64,000 nucleotides of DNA from Alteromonadaceae bacterium M269 (GTDB taxonomy: Bacteria; Pseudomonadota; Gammaproteobacteria; Enterobacterales; Alteromonadaceae), in the NCBI GenBank assembly GCA_004353515.1, contig SMNZ01000001.1, positions 62,001-126,000 of the forward strand, given 5' to 3'. Of this stretch, positions 8,216 to 17,564 are shown piece after piece (within the stretch, counting starts at the first letter, position 1; every line of letters begins with the position of its first letter). A program made the translations under genes and the position numbers. The notes under the pieces are model-generated. The model saw only the letters and a list, made by a program, of their open reading frames with translations, made no database searches and was not told the origin of the DNA.

Positions 8216-11200
8216 AAACAGTATCCTCGCTTTCAATGATTGAATCTTGTTCTTTTACTTGAAACTTCTTTTGGTCAAACAGGCTATACAAAACCGGGAT
8301 GAGGAACAGCGTTAAGAAAGTCGCGAAAACAAGCCCGAATATCACCGTTATTGCCATAGGCGCTCTGATTTCTGCACCTTCACCTAAGCCAATTGCCATC
8401 GGTAATAAGCCTAAAGTTGTTGTCATTGTGGTCATCAAAATAGGGCGTAAACGACTTTCGGCTGCGTTTTTAATCGCAACTGCTTTTTCTTCACCACGTT
8501 CTCTGAGTTGGTTAATGCGGTCAATCAGAACGATGGCGTTGTTAACGACTATACCTGCAAGCATGATGACCCCAATAAAGACGACAACGCTGATGCTGGT
8601 ATTGGTGATAAACAAACCATAAATAGAGCCTGCACAAGCCAAAGGCACTGTGAAGAGAATTAAGAATGGATGTAACAAAGATTCAAACTGTGAAGCCATA
8701 ACTAAGTAAACAAGGAATACCGCTAAAGCTAAGGCAAATTGCAGTGACTGGAAGCTGTTCTGCATTTCTTCGCTTTGTCCTGCTACGCGGGCCTGAATAC
8801 TTAGTGGGAAGTTTTGTCGCGACAATAGATCATCGGCTACTAAAACTGCTTCACCTAAATCACCGTAGGCGAGGTTAGCTGAAATAACGGCAACACGTTG
8901 TTGACCAATGCGCGTTATCTCACTAGGACCCGTCGACAACTCAATGTCAGCCACTGCATCAAGAGGAATCGGGTTAGTCGCACCAGGATTAATAATGATA
9001 CGGCTAATATCGCTCACAGAATCACGCTGCTGTTCGAGAGTACGAACTAAGATGTCGACCTTTCTATCTTCAATACTGTACTTAGTTGCAACCTCACCGC
9101 CAACTTTCGCTGAAATCAGGTTCGAAACGTTAGGAGCGGTTAAGCCAAGCTGTGCTAGCTTCGCATGATCAAAGTTAATTTTTAGTTCAGGGTTGCCTGT
9201 TTGAAGTGTGGATTTAATGTCAGCAAAACGATCAACTTTCTTCATGTCTTCGACCACAGCATCACTGTATCTTTTCAACATAGTTAAATCGTAACCTGAA
9301 ATTTGAATCTCTAGTGGTGTTGCAAAGCTAAACAGTTCTGGCTCACCAAACTTACTTTGAACGCCTGCTTGTTGGCGCAGGTAGTCACGCATGGTATTAA
9401 TGACTTGTTTCTGCTGTGCTTCTGTCGTCGTGCTCTTGAGTACAACATTGAGCCGTCCCCAATGATCGCCACCCTGTGAAGGTGAAGCATTAACTAAACT
9501 ACCTGTACCTGCCAAGGAATATGTTCTATCAACTTCTGGTAAGTTATTGGTAAAACGACTTAAATCACTTAAGAGAGCATCGGTATTTTCTAATCTCGAT
9601 CCGGTGGGTAAGTTAACCTCAACGAAGAACTCACCTTGAGAAAGTGGCGGAATCAATTCTAATCCTAATCTAGGCAACAAGGTGACCGAGAAACCTGAGA
9701 TGACAATAACAGCACTCAGTACTAGTAATCTCGCTTTTAACGCACCTTGCAGAGCACCAACATAGATTCTTTCTAGGAAGTTATAAACTTTATCGAATAC
9801 CCAAAGAATAGGGGTAAACAACAACCCTAAGACTTTACGCAGAACCCGGGTTATCAGAACAGTTAAACTACTGATAGCCAGGAAGACAAAGTATATGACT
9901 TTGCTGATGCCTTTTAATATGAGCTTAGGAATGAAAAGGATATAATAAAGAGCCAAACCTAATTTGGTTGCTGGTTTCTCTGTGGGCGTTGTTTCACCCA
10001 AATCGAGATCTCTGCCGTCGCCTTTAGACTTTTCTCTGGCAGCCATCATAGGAATGATAGACAAAGCAACCAATAGCGAAGCTGCTAATGCGAAAGTCAC
10101 AGTTAGTGCTTGGTCACTAAAGAGTTGGCCTGCAATACCTTCAACAAAAACCAGTGGAATAAAGACGGCCATAGTCGTTAAGGTTGAAGCAACAATCGCC
10201 ATAGACACTTCTTTCGTTCCATTAGCCGCGGCCTTAGCAATATCCTTATTCATCTTCTTGTGCCTGTCGATGTTTTCCAGTACTACGATACTGTTATCTA
10301 CCAACAGGCCAATAGCGAGTGCTATACCACCTAAGCTCATGATGTTTAAACTAATGTCGTTGCTATACATCAAGTTGAAGGTAGCAACCACAGACACCGG
10401 AATTGAAATAGAAATAATGAGGGTTGGCCAAATGTTTTTAAGGAACAAATAAAGAACCAACATTGCTAGAATGCCGCCTATCATTCCTGACGTTTTTACC
10501 TCATTAATCGCGTTAGCAATGAAAATCGATTGGTCATAAACCATTTGCAATTGATAGTTTGCAGGCATTTCACGTTCTATTTCGCGCAAACGACGTTGAA
10601 CGTTTTCAGAAACCTTAACTGTGTTTGCATCGCCTTCCTTATAGATAGCGATCTCAACACCTTCAAAGCCTTGGAAACGGGTTACAGAGCTTCTTTCTTT
10701 ATAAGTGTCTGTGACTTCTGCGAGATCACCTAAGCGAATATGCTTGCCTTCTCTCGTTGCAATAAATAGGTCGCGCATTTCGTCTAGCGTTTGGAATTGG
10801 TTTAGTGTTCTGACCAAGTACTCTTGCGTTCCGTCTTCAACGCGGCCACCTGCAGTGTTTACGTTTTCAGCTTTTAGACGTTCAATAATCTCAGAGAGGG
10901 TAATATTGAGCTGGCTGGCACGTTGTTGGTTAACCAATACCTGAATTTCGTTTTCTAACCCGCCACCAATTCTGACTGAGGCAACACCTTCAACAGATTC
11001 AAGTTTACGTTTGATTTGCTCTTCAGCGTATAAACGCAAGTTCTTCATGCCGTTTACATCAAGCTCGATAAGATCTGAGATTTCTTTAGGGGCTTGGTTA
11101 TTTTGATTGTTATTTCCATCTTGGTTATTGTTTTCTTTTGGCACAATGGCCCCGAAACCAAAACGGATGACTGGATCTAAGCTTGGATTGAATCTCAATA

Positions 11201-11576
11201 AGAGCGGTTTATCGACATCTAAAGGGAGTTGCAGGATATCGAGTTTTTCACGTACCTCTAAGCTAGCAATATCCATATCTGTGCCCCATTCAAATTCGAG
11301 GACAACATCAGATTGCTCAGCTTTGGACGTCGAAGTCACGGTACGAACACCTTTAACAACGCCAATGGTTTCTTCGATAGGCTTAGAAACAAGCTGCTCG
11401 ATTTCACCCGGTGCTGCACCGGTGTAATTCGTACGGATAGTTAGTGTTGGGTAAGATAGTTCTGGCAGAAGGTCTAATGCCAATCTTGATAATGACACGA
11501 AGCCAAATAGCAAGATTGCAAAAGTAAACATCCACACAGTAACCGGCCGTTTTACGGCAATATCGACCATATTCAT
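8208..11576 (-). CDS. RND efflux permease, first of a pair
   Basis: RND multidrug permease of 1122 residues, roughly 80-100 longer than a typical AcrB. TM1 region AVKRPVTVWMFTFAILLFG; TM4 IALAIGLLVDNSIVVLENIDRHKK; C-terminal half IMLAGIVVNNAIVLIDRINQ. The extra length is in two visible places. An Asn/Gln-rich loop near residues 147-157 (NNNQDGNNNQNNQ) lies in the first periplasmic domain. A roughly 80-residue hydrophobic insertion between TM6 and TM7 (around 530-610) probably forms additional membrane helices. The AAGGGG ribosome site is 5-6 bp upstream of the ATG. It is encoded 13 bp after the adaptor gene and is the likely partner of the downstream permease. Confidence 0.9.
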   Translation of the reverse strand: MNMVDIAVKRPVTVWMFTFAILLFGFVSLSRLALDLLPELSYPTLTIRTNYTGAAPGEIEQLVSKPIEETIGVVKGVRTVTSTSKAEQSDVVLEFEWGTDMDIASLEVREKLDILQLPLDVDKPLLLRFNPSLDPVIRFGFGAIVPKENNNQDGNNNQNNQAPKEISDLIELDVNGMKNLRLYAEEQIKRKLESVEGVASVRIGGGLENEIQVLVNQQRASQLNITLSEIIERLKAENVNTAGGRVEDGTQEYLVRTLNQFQTLDEMRDLFIATREGKHIRLGDLAEVTDTYKERSSVTRFQGFEGVEIAIYKEGDANTVKVSENVQRRLREIEREMPANYQLQMVYDQSIFIANAINEVKTSGMIGGILAMLVLYLFLKNIWPTLIISISIPVSVVATFNLMYSNDISLNIMSLGGIALAIGLLVDNSIVVLENIDRHKKMNKDIAKAAANGTKEVSMAIVASTLTTMAVFIPLVFVEGIAGQLFSDQALTVTFALAASLLVALSIIPMMAAREKSKGDGRDLDLGETTPTEKPATKLGLALYYILFIPKLILKGISKVIYFVFLAISSLTVLITRVLRKVLGLLFTPILWVFDKVYNFLERIYVGALQGALKARLLVLSAVIVISGFSVTLLPRLGLELIPPLSQGEFFVEVNLPTGSRLENTDALLSDLSRFTNNLPEVDRTYSLAGTGSLVNASPSQGGDHWGRLNVVLKSTTTEAQQKQVINTMRDYLRQQAGVQSKFGEPELFSFATPLEIQISGYDLTMLKRYSDAVVEDMKKVDRFADIKSTLQTGNPELKINFDHAKLAQLGLTAPNVSNLISAKVGGEVATKYSIEDRKVDILVRTLEQQRDSVSDISRIIINPGATNPIPLDAVADIELSTGPSEITRIGQQRVAVISANLAYGDLGEAVLVADDLLSRQNFPLSIQARVAGQSEEMQNSFQSLQFALALAVFLVYLVMASQFESLLHPFLILFTVPLACAGSIYGLFITNTSISVVVFIGVIMLAGIVVNNAIVLIDRINQLRERGEEKAVAIKNAAESRLRPILMTTMTTTLGLLPMAIGLGEGAEIRAPMAITVIFGLVFATFLTLFLIPVLYSLFDQKKFQVKEQDSIIESEDTVYG

Positions 11577-11589
11577 GATGAACCCCTTA

Positions 11590-12663
11590 TTAACCGTTAA
11601 CTATTTCGATTGGAGCTTGGTCTTTTAAGTTTTGGTGGCCCGTGACAACGACTTGTTCGTCACCATTCAAGCCTTCAATAATCTCAACAAATTCACCTTC
11701 TTGGTAGCCAGTTTTCACAGCAACCTTCTGGGCCTTGCCGTCGACAATAACGAACACATTGACTTTATCATCTATAGATAGCAGCGCTTTACGAGGAAGG
11801 AGAGTTGCATTACTGCGCGTGTCGTAATTCAATTTAACCTGCGCGAACATACCAGCTTTAAGTACATTCGAATCATTAGGAACACGAAGGGTGACTTTGA
11901 AAGTCCCTGTTGTTGAATCAATTACCGGACTAATACGTTCGACATAGGCTTTAACTGTGCTATCACCTAAAGCAGTCAATGCTAAAGTCGCTTGCTGATC
12001 TTTATGTACACGTGAAAGCTCTTTTTCTGGTAAATGAACAATGCCATACAATTCTTTTTGTTCAACGATATGGAACATACGCTCGCGCTGGAAAGATTCA
12101 GTTAAGTTACCGACTTTAGCGTTACGTTCTGCGATGAATCCTGAAATAGGGGCTTTGATGGTTGCTTCTGCTAAATCAAGCTTCGCCAATTCAAGTGTTG
12201 CTGCAGCTGATTTGTATTGTGAAGTAAGTTTATCGAAGGTGTCGCTGCTAACAAGCTTCTCTTTATAAACTTTATCTATTTTGGCCAATTCCTTTTCGAT
12301 ACCAGTGAGATCAGCCGTTGCTTTTTGAACGCTTAATTCATAACGTTCTGGATCCAGGCGAGCTAGCACCTGTCCTTTTTCAACGTAATCACCTTCTTCA
12401 ACAAAAACTTCATCGATTATGCCTTGAGCTCTTGGCACAACGAAAGCTTCGTCTTTGGCTTCAAGTACAGCAGTTGTTGAGTAATTTGAAGAGATGTCAC
12501 CGTTGGTGAGGTTTGCTACCTCTACCGGAATTGCAACGACTTCTGGTTTTTCTTCCGTGTCAGCCGTTGCTTCAGCTTCACCACAACCTGTTAAAGTAGC
12601 ACCTAACATCAGAGCACTACTGAGCGTTAGTATTTTTAAATAACTTGGTAATTGGCGTTCCAT
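11590..12663 (-). CDS. RND periplasmic adaptor lipoprotein
   Basis: Membrane-fusion protein of the RND pump, bridging the permeases to an outer-membrane channel. I chose the ATG at 12663 because it is preceded by AGGGGA at good spacing. From there the protein starts with a lipoprotein signal ending in lipobox LTGC at about residue 26 (MERQLPSYLKILTL...ATLTGC); an upstream alternative at 12741 would bury this signal. Then come the lipoyl half-motif EDGDYVEKGQ-like block (VEEGDYVEKGQVLARLD), a short alpha-helical hairpin, the second lipoyl half (ATIKAPISGFIAERNAKVG) and beta-barrel/membrane-proximal domains. The final protein is about 357 residues. Confidence 0.9.
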   Translation of the reverse strand: MERQLPSYLKILTLSSALMLGATLTGCGEAEATADTEEKPEVVAIPVEVANLTNGDISSNYSTTAVLEAKDEAFVVPRAQGIIDEVFVEEGDYVEKGQVLARLDPERYELSVQKATADLTGIEKELAKIDKVYKEKLVSSDTFDKLTSQYKSAAATLELAKLDLAEATIKAPISGFIAERNAKVGNLTESFQRERMFHIVEQKELYGIVHLPEKELSRVHKDQQATLALTALGDSTVKAYVERISPVIDSTTGTFKVTLRVPNDSNVLKAGMFAQVKLNYDTRSNATLLPRKALLSIDDKVNVFVIVDGKAQKVAVKTGYQEGEFVEIIEGLNGDEQVVVTGHQNLKDQAPIEIVNG

Positions 12664-13050
12664 TGTGTTCCCCTGGGTATTCATAGTGATATTTATCGGA
12701 ATTTTACGAACTTCCCTAACCTTAAGCATTCTCCATGCCATTTGGTTAATCTCATAAAAAACAATAAGTTATGTTTTAATTTTTATTTTTGCTTTTCTAT
12801 CAATTAAAACAAATGGTTATTTTCACTATATGTTGGTTTATGTCGACAATAGTGTCCCATACAAGGCAACCTTAATGTGTATCTCAATTGTTGCTAATTA
12901 TTTCGACAGCAAAGATCAATACGCTCCTTGGCTTTTACCGATATAATGTGTTCTATATGAAACAATAATGTACCCGCTAACCCTTGAATTGCTTGGCTGT
13001 TAGCTGATTTTTCAATGATTTTGGGTATAAACCTAATTATAAGGGATAAC
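12664..13050. other. Divergent intergenic region, RND operon / M14 peptidase
   Basis: 387 bp of AT-rich DNA that should hold promoters in both directions. A TATAAT hexamer at 12942-12947 points towards the peptidase gene, but I see no good -35 at standard spacing. An AT-rich imperfect inverted repeat (TTTTAATT...AATTAAAA, about 12775-12810) lies near the RND side. No gene or named element is recognised. Confidence 0.4.
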
Positions 13051-13980
13051 ATGACTGAGAAAAACCATTACCCTATTGGTACTCCAAACAAAGCATGGGG
13101 TGATGCTGAGAAACAAGAATGGCTTTCACAACAAGGCGTTAAGCGTTCTTACCATGATGAAGTGATCATGAAAGTTGAGGCGCTAAAAACAGATTTTGAA
13201 GTGATCCAATACGGCGCGCTACCCTATGATGAGGAACGTTATCCTTTATTCGCAGTGAAGAGTCAGAATTGGGATGAAACAAAGCAGACATTACTTGTTA
13301 CAGGTGGTGTGCATGGCTACGAAACCAGTGGTGTGCAGGGGGCATTGCTCTTATTAAAAACGAGAGCAAAGGATTACTGTCGCGATTTTAATGTTTTAGT
13401 AGCTCCCTGTTTAAGCCCTTGGGGTTATGAAAGCATTAACCGCTGGAATCCAATGACTGTTGATCCGAACCGCTCGTTCTTTGAGGGTTCTGGCTCGCCT
13501 GAAGCAACACAATTTATGAAGTTGTTAGAAGATTTATCTCCTGACATCTTGTGTCATATCGATCTGCATGAGACAACAGATACCGACAATTCAGAGTTTA
13601 GACCTGCACTAGCGGCGAGAGACGGTGTTGTCGATAAATACAGTGAAATTCCGGATGGATTCTATGTTGTTGGTGATACCAACAGACCTGCACCAGGCTT
13701 CCAAAAAGCGATTATTGATTCTGTGAGAGAAGTCACTCATATCGCTTTACCTGATAGCGAAGGCAATATTATTGGCGCGCCATTGGAACAAGATGGTGTT
13801 ATCAATTACGACAAAATTAAGTTAAAGCTTTGTGGTGGTGTTACTCAGGCTTCTTATGTTTCGACTACTGAGGTTTATCCTGACAGCCCTAAAAGCAATG
13901 ATGAAATTTGCTGTTTGGCGCAAGTAGCCGCGATAGTTGGTGGATTTGACTACGTGCTTTCAGAAATGAATAAAGGCTGA
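13051..13980 (+). CDS. M14-family zinc carboxypeptidase-like protein, cytoplasmic
   Basis: Zinc-dependent peptidase/amidohydrolase of the M14 (carboxypeptidase A/succinylglutamate desuccinylase) fold, 309 residues. The HxxE zinc motif is in VTGGVHGYETSGVQGA near residue 88, followed by NVLVAPCLSPWGYES and RWNPMTVDPNRSF (substrate Arg/Asn region) and the third zinc ligand in DILCHIDLHETTDTD near 170. No signal peptide is present, so it is probably cytosolic. I chose ATG 13051 because AAGGGAT precedes it; an in-frame ATG at 13015 lacks a ribosome site. The substrate cannot be told from sequence. Confidence 0.85.
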   Translation: MTEKNHYPIGTPNKAWGDAEKQEWLSQQGVKRSYHDEVIMKVEALKTDFEVIQYGALPYDEERYPLFAVKSQNWDETKQTLLVTGGVHGYETSGVQGALLLLKTRAKDYCRDFNVLVAPCLSPWGYESINRWNPMTVDPNRSFFEGSGSPEATQFMKLLEDLSPDILCHIDLHETTDTDNSEFRPALAARDGVVDKYSEIPDGFYVVGDTNRPAPGFQKAIIDSVREVTHIALPDSEGNIIGAPLEQDGVINYDKIKLKLCGGVTQASYVSTTEVYPDSPKSNDEICCLAQVAAIVGGFDYVLSEMNKG

Positions 13981-14013
13981 AATCTAAACGGTTAAGAGAT
14001 AAAAGGTAAAAGA

Positions 14014-14583
14014 ATGAGAACCTGCGGTGTAGAAATAAAAGGCAGTGAAGCTGTCATTAGTTTGTTGTCACTTGACGATGGATTGTTTCAAATTTTAGAT
14101 TGTAGAGCTCGTAAAGTGATGCTCGAAGGCGGGACTGGGAGTGAGTCACTCAAACGTTTCCAGTTTACCTTTGCCAAGCTGATGGCTGACTACAAGATTG
14201 AAAAAGTGGTTATCAGAGAAAGGCCAACAAAAGGTAAGTTTGCGGGCGGAGCTCCAGGCTTTAAGATAGAAGCTGCCATTCAGTTGATTGATGATTTAGA
14301 TGTAGAGTTGATCTCTGCCACAAAAATCAAAGAATCGCTTAAAAAGAATCCGTTGCAAATATCGCTTTCAGAGGCAGGCTTGAAAGTATTCCAAGAAGGA
14401 GCTTTTAATACAGCTTATGCTTTTTTAATGATGCAAATGTATCCTTCATTGGCTGCTGAAGAAACTCCTGCTGTCTCACTTAAGAGTGAAAAAGCTGAAC
14501 CAGTGGAGTCTGAGCAAACAGCTGATAAGCCGCTGAAAGAAAAGAAAAAACAAAAAGACAAAACCCCATCTCCTTGGGGGTGA
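14014..14583 (+). CDS. DUF3010 family protein
   Basis: 189 residues. The first 150 match the DUF3010 family of small cytoplasmic gammaproteobacterial proteins (MRTCGVEIKGSEAVISLL start, KVVIRERPTKGKFAGGAPGFKIEAA centre). The fold resembles an RNase H-like/Holliday-resolvase-type core with early acidic residues, but no activity is established. The tail from about residue 150 is a low-complexity Lys/Glu-rich extension ending KEKKKQKDKTPSPWG. It follows the M14 gene by 33 bp and could be co-transcribed. Confidence 0.8.
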   Translation: MRTCGVEIKGSEAVISLLSLDDGLFQILDCRARKVMLEGGTGSESLKRFQFTFAKLMADYKIEKVVIRERPTKGKFAGGAPGFKIEAAIQLIDDLDVELISATKIKESLKKNPLQISLSEAGLKVFQEGAFNTAYAFLMMQMYPSLAAEETPAVSLKSEKAEPVESEQTADKPLKEKKKQKDKTPSPWG

Positions 14584-14615
14584 TTTCAAACCTTTCTCGG
14601 TGTCTTGTATAACCA

Positions 14616-14662
14616 CTGTACAAAGAGTAGGCTAGTTTTATACGCTACTACTCATTGTACAG
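14616..14662. repeat. Hairpin between DUF3010 and the secreted-protein operon
   Basis: CTGTACAAAGAGTAG (14616-14630) pairs with CTACTCATTGTACAG (14648-14662), 14 of 15 bp. The right arm runs into the AGGG ribosome-binding site (14661-14664) of the gene starting at 14671. The hairpin may end the upstream transcript or mask the start of the next gene. There is no T-run. Confidence 0.5.
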
Positions 14663-14670
14663 GGTTGGTT

Positions 14671-15654
14671 ATGCATACAAAGGCTCATCTATTTATCCTC
14701 GTATTGTTGCTGGGTTTTCTGAGTTCATCTTTTAAATCTCAGGCCCAAATGCTATCACATCAAGCGCTTTCCCAGCTTCAGCTCAAATACCTACAAAGCG
14801 ATTTTGAGGCTGCATTAGCAGATCCTGCTGCTTATTTAACAGCGCAAGATTTGTCGGTAACGGAGCGAATTTATTTAAAGTCGAAGCTGTTGAGCAAGCT
14901 AGCACTGGAAGAAAAACCGAGTGTCATTCAACGACACTGGGTTGAAGAACAATTGAACTCGACGCAAGTTTTGTTGACGCCAGACAGCCATCATCCTGAG
15001 CAATCATTGGTAATTACAAATATCAAAAATGCCGCAAAAATGGTAGATGCGCATTGGCAAGCGTATGCCAAGAAACGATTGTTCGAACGACGCTGGGATA
15101 CTGGAAGTTGGTCTTGGGATGAGTATTTTAGTGAATCCAATCGAGCTTCGGATATGGCTATAAGCTTGTGGTTAGATGAACTATCTGAACAGGATACACA
15201 ACTGTTAGCTAAGTCCTATCTTTCTGACGGGCTAGCAATAGATGATAAAGGTAATCGTCTTATCAGTTTGCTTTACCAAAAGATCGGCAAGCCTGAGCTC
15301 TTAGATGCACTGTGGAATAGAGATGTTGATGTATATAGTCACAAAATTTTAAGAGATATTAGCGGTAAAAGTGAAAATATTGCACACCTGATTCGTGCAA
15401 CCGCGCAGCCGAAGTTGTCTTCGCAAGCCTTATTCAGCCTGATGAAAGAACACAGTGATAATCCTCAAGTGCAGGTATTTATTCAAGAATCGTTGCAAGA
15501 CAGTGAATTGAGCGACATATCTGTTGCAACCTTGAGTGTACTTGGTGACGAGCAGTTTCAAACAAAGCTGTTGAATGATTATCGGCAACGGCCCGAGTCA
15601 GCGTTGCAGCAAAAAATCATTAATCAGTTACAAAGGCAGGGAGCAAGCCAATGA
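14671..15654 (+). CDS. Secreted protein of unknown function
   Basis: 327-residue protein with a clear signal peptide (MHTKAHLFILVLLLGFLSSS...SQAQ, cleavage after about residue 26), so periplasmic or exported. The rest is hydrophilic, helix-rich and leucine/glutamine-rich, with no motif I recognise. Its later part (GLAIDDKGNRLISLLYQKIG; VFIQESLQDSELSDISVATL) could be helical repeats. I chose ATG 14671 over a TTG at 14605 because only the former leaves the signal sequence at the N-terminus. Its stop overlaps the start of the secreted M14 peptidase by 4 bp (ATGA, 15651-15654), so the two are translationally coupled and probably work together, perhaps as a chaperone or partner of the peptidase (inference). 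Confidence 0.75.
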   Translation: MHTKAHLFILVLLLGFLSSSFKSQAQMLSHQALSQLQLKYLQSDFEAALADPAAYLTAQDLSVTERIYLKSKLLSKLALEEKPSVIQRHWVEEQLNSTQVLLTPDSHHPEQSLVITNIKNAAKMVDAHWQAYAKKRLFERRWDTGSWSWDEYFSESNRASDMAISLWLDELSEQDTQLLAKSYLSDGLAIDDKGNRLISLLYQKIGKPELLDALWNRDVDVYSHKILRDISGKSENIAHLIRATAQPKLSSQALFSLMKEHSDNPQVQVFIQESLQDSELSDISVATLSVLGDEQFQTKLLNDYRQRPESALQQKIINQLQRQGASQ

Positions 15655-17522
15655 AACTTTTATACCTGACACTATCTTTAGTTTGCGGACAGGCCCTGTC
15701 TCAAGTATTCACTTATACCGAGTTGGTGCGAGATGCTAACCAAATACCACTCGGTTATCCGGTGCCTATTCCGGTAGATTCACTGTTGCCTATTGATGGG
15801 TATCGTACCTACAACAGCCTAAACCTGAGGCATCAACAACTTGTAGATACATCATCCTTTATTCAACAGATTCAAATTGGTCAGACATTAGAGCAAAGGC
15901 CGATACTGTCTTATCGATTGAGTAACAATCACCAACAAACGGTATCTGGTGCAGCGAAAGGAAGTGCAGTTATCAACGGTGGCATACATGCAAGAGAGTG
16001 GCAGACACCCGAAGCTGTCACAGGATTTATCGAAACATTAGTCGAACAGCAAAATGATCAGCATATTCATCAGTACCTATTAGAGAACCTGGATCTGGTG
16101 ATTATTCCTGTATTGAATGTTGATGGCTTCTTGCAAACGCAACGTTTTCCAGCGCAAGTTACTGTGTCGGAAGAGGTGCCTCGTGATGGGCGCATGCGAC
16201 GGAAAAATATGCGTGATGTTGATCAAGATATTCTAACGTCAGTAGACAACTTGTTGGGAGTGGACCTCAATCGTAATAACGATCCGTTTTTTGGATTTAG
16301 TGACCAATCAAGTTCTCCAGATAGAAGCTCTCTCGTGCACCGAGGCGCAGTAGCTGGGTCAGAACCTGAAATACAGGCCTTGCAACAAGCCGCTATTGTT
16401 GCAGATCAGGATCGTCTGCGTTTTTACATGGATACGCATTCATTTACCCAAATTTACTTTACTCCGCAAACTGGCAATAACAGGCGCAACAATTTAGCGG
16501 GCCGTGTCGCAACCTCTATGCAAGCAGCCAACAATTTTAGATACGACGAGCGGGCAACGGGAGGCGGTTTTGGCATAGGCTCTACAGATGAGTATTTCGC
16601 TAACACCTTTGAAGTGCCGTCATTCACTCTTGAGATTGAACCAGGCCAGACCGGCGGTCTTCAGTACAACGGGTTTGGCGTCTCACATGATGGATTTATT
16701 CTACCCGAGAGTGAGGTTGCTCGAATGCGTGAAGAGACCAGTCGCGCAACTATGTTCGGGCTTTATACTATGGCGGAATTGCCATTATTAGAAGCTGCTA
16801 GCATTAGGAGTGTTGATAATGATGAGGTTGTGTTTTCTGGACGATGGGTTGCCAGTGGTGGTGAACGGACATTAAACGTATCTGCGAACCAAGCAATACA
16901 GGCAGAAACTGAATATCAGTTGAGGCTTCAATTTAATAAACCAATGAGGAGAGTTGTAAACGGAGACGTGGCTTCATTAGGGAACCTGTCTGGATTTCGT
17001 GAACTGGAAGTAGCTCTCGTTGGGCGCACAACCGAAGCGGTAGAATGGGATTTACAATCCGCAAATGGCGACTGGACGTTAGACGATACCCAGTTTGCAC
17101 GTTACCAAACCGATACTTATGTTTTGCCATTTACGCTTCCCTCAGACTTTGATTTTAGTGCTCATGAATTACTGGCATTAAGAGTGGACTCGGTTGATAT
17201 GGTGGGGCAGGCACTTGATGCAAATCCGGGTACTATCAGTGATTGGCAGAATGGCACTTGGTTAAGGCATGAAAATACTGAAGGTATTGAAGATGATAGT
17301 GGCGGTATCGACCAATCCATGCGAATTATTGATGATGGTAGTGACTTGTTTAGTTCGACGGAGCCGCCTCCGCCGCCACCTCCGGCACCTAATCCTCCAG
17401 CGCCAACCCCTGCGGAAAGCTCGGGGGGAGGTTCACTTAGTCTGTGGGGGTTAGGGTTGTTGCTTTTACTGATATTGGAACGTGCTTGCAGCTATTATCG
17501 TTTGCGTAGAACAGGAGAATGA
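15651..17522 (+). CDS. Secreted M14 zinc carboxypeptidase with GlyGly-CTERM anchor
   Basis: 623-residue exported metallocarboxypeptidase. Signal peptide at residues 1-17 (MKLLYLTLSLVCGQALS). The zinc motif HxxE lies in INGGIHAREWQTPEA near residue 113. The substrate-binding region is LGVDLNRNNDPFF near 200, the third ligand is in RFYMDTHSFTQIYFTP near 262 and the catalytic Glu is in FTLEIEPGQTGG near 327. A C-terminal extension of about 200 residues follows. It ends with a polyproline linker and a GGG-SLSLWGLGLLLLLILE helix followed by basic residues, the layout of GlyGly-CTERM proteins processed by rhombosortase and exported by type II secretion in gammaproteobacteria. Start overlaps the upstream gene by 4 bp. 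Confidence 0.9.
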   Translation: MKLLYLTLSLVCGQALSQVFTYTELVRDANQIPLGYPVPIPVDSLLPIDGYRTYNSLNLRHQQLVDTSSFIQQIQIGQTLEQRPILSYRLSNNHQQTVSGAAKGSAVINGGIHAREWQTPEAVTGFIETLVEQQNDQHIHQYLLENLDLVIIPVLNVDGFLQTQRFPAQVTVSEEVPRDGRMRRKNMRDVDQDILTSVDNLLGVDLNRNNDPFFGFSDQSSSPDRSSLVHRGAVAGSEPEIQALQQAAIVADQDRLRFYMDTHSFTQIYFTPQTGNNRRNNLAGRVATSMQAANNFRYDERATGGGFGIGSTDEYFANTFEVPSFTLEIEPGQTGGLQYNGFGVSHDGFILPESEVARMREETSRATMFGLYTMAELPLLEAASIRSVDNDEVVFSGRWVASGGERTLNVSANQAIQAETEYQLRLQFNKPMRRVVNGDVASLGNLSGFRELEVALVGRTTEAVEWDLQSANGDWTLDDTQFARYQTDTYVLPFTLPSDFDFSAHELLALRVDSVDMVGQALDANPGTISDWQNGTWLRHENTEGIEDDSGGIDQSMRIIDDGSDLFSSTEPPPPPPPAPNPPAPTPAESSGGGSLSLWGLGLLLLLILERACSYYRLRRTGE

Positions 17523-17557
17523 GCCTGACCGTTGCAGTAATGCTCCGGCACAGGCTC
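17521..17557. terminator. Hairpin between convergent peptidase genes
   Basis: GAGCCTG (17521-17527) pairs with CAGGCTC (17551-17557), with an inner CCG/CGG pairing. It overlaps the stop codon of the M14 gene and sits 8 bp before the end of the opposing S9 gene. The flanking sequence is T/C-rich, not a pure T-run, so terminator function is likely but not certain. Confidence 0.5.
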
Positions 17558-17564
17558 TTGTTAG

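Noticed and set aside
9964-10452. 162-codon plus-strand frame inside the RND permease gene
   Set aside because: Shadow of the permease reading frame on the other strand; the permease motifs cover this stretch.
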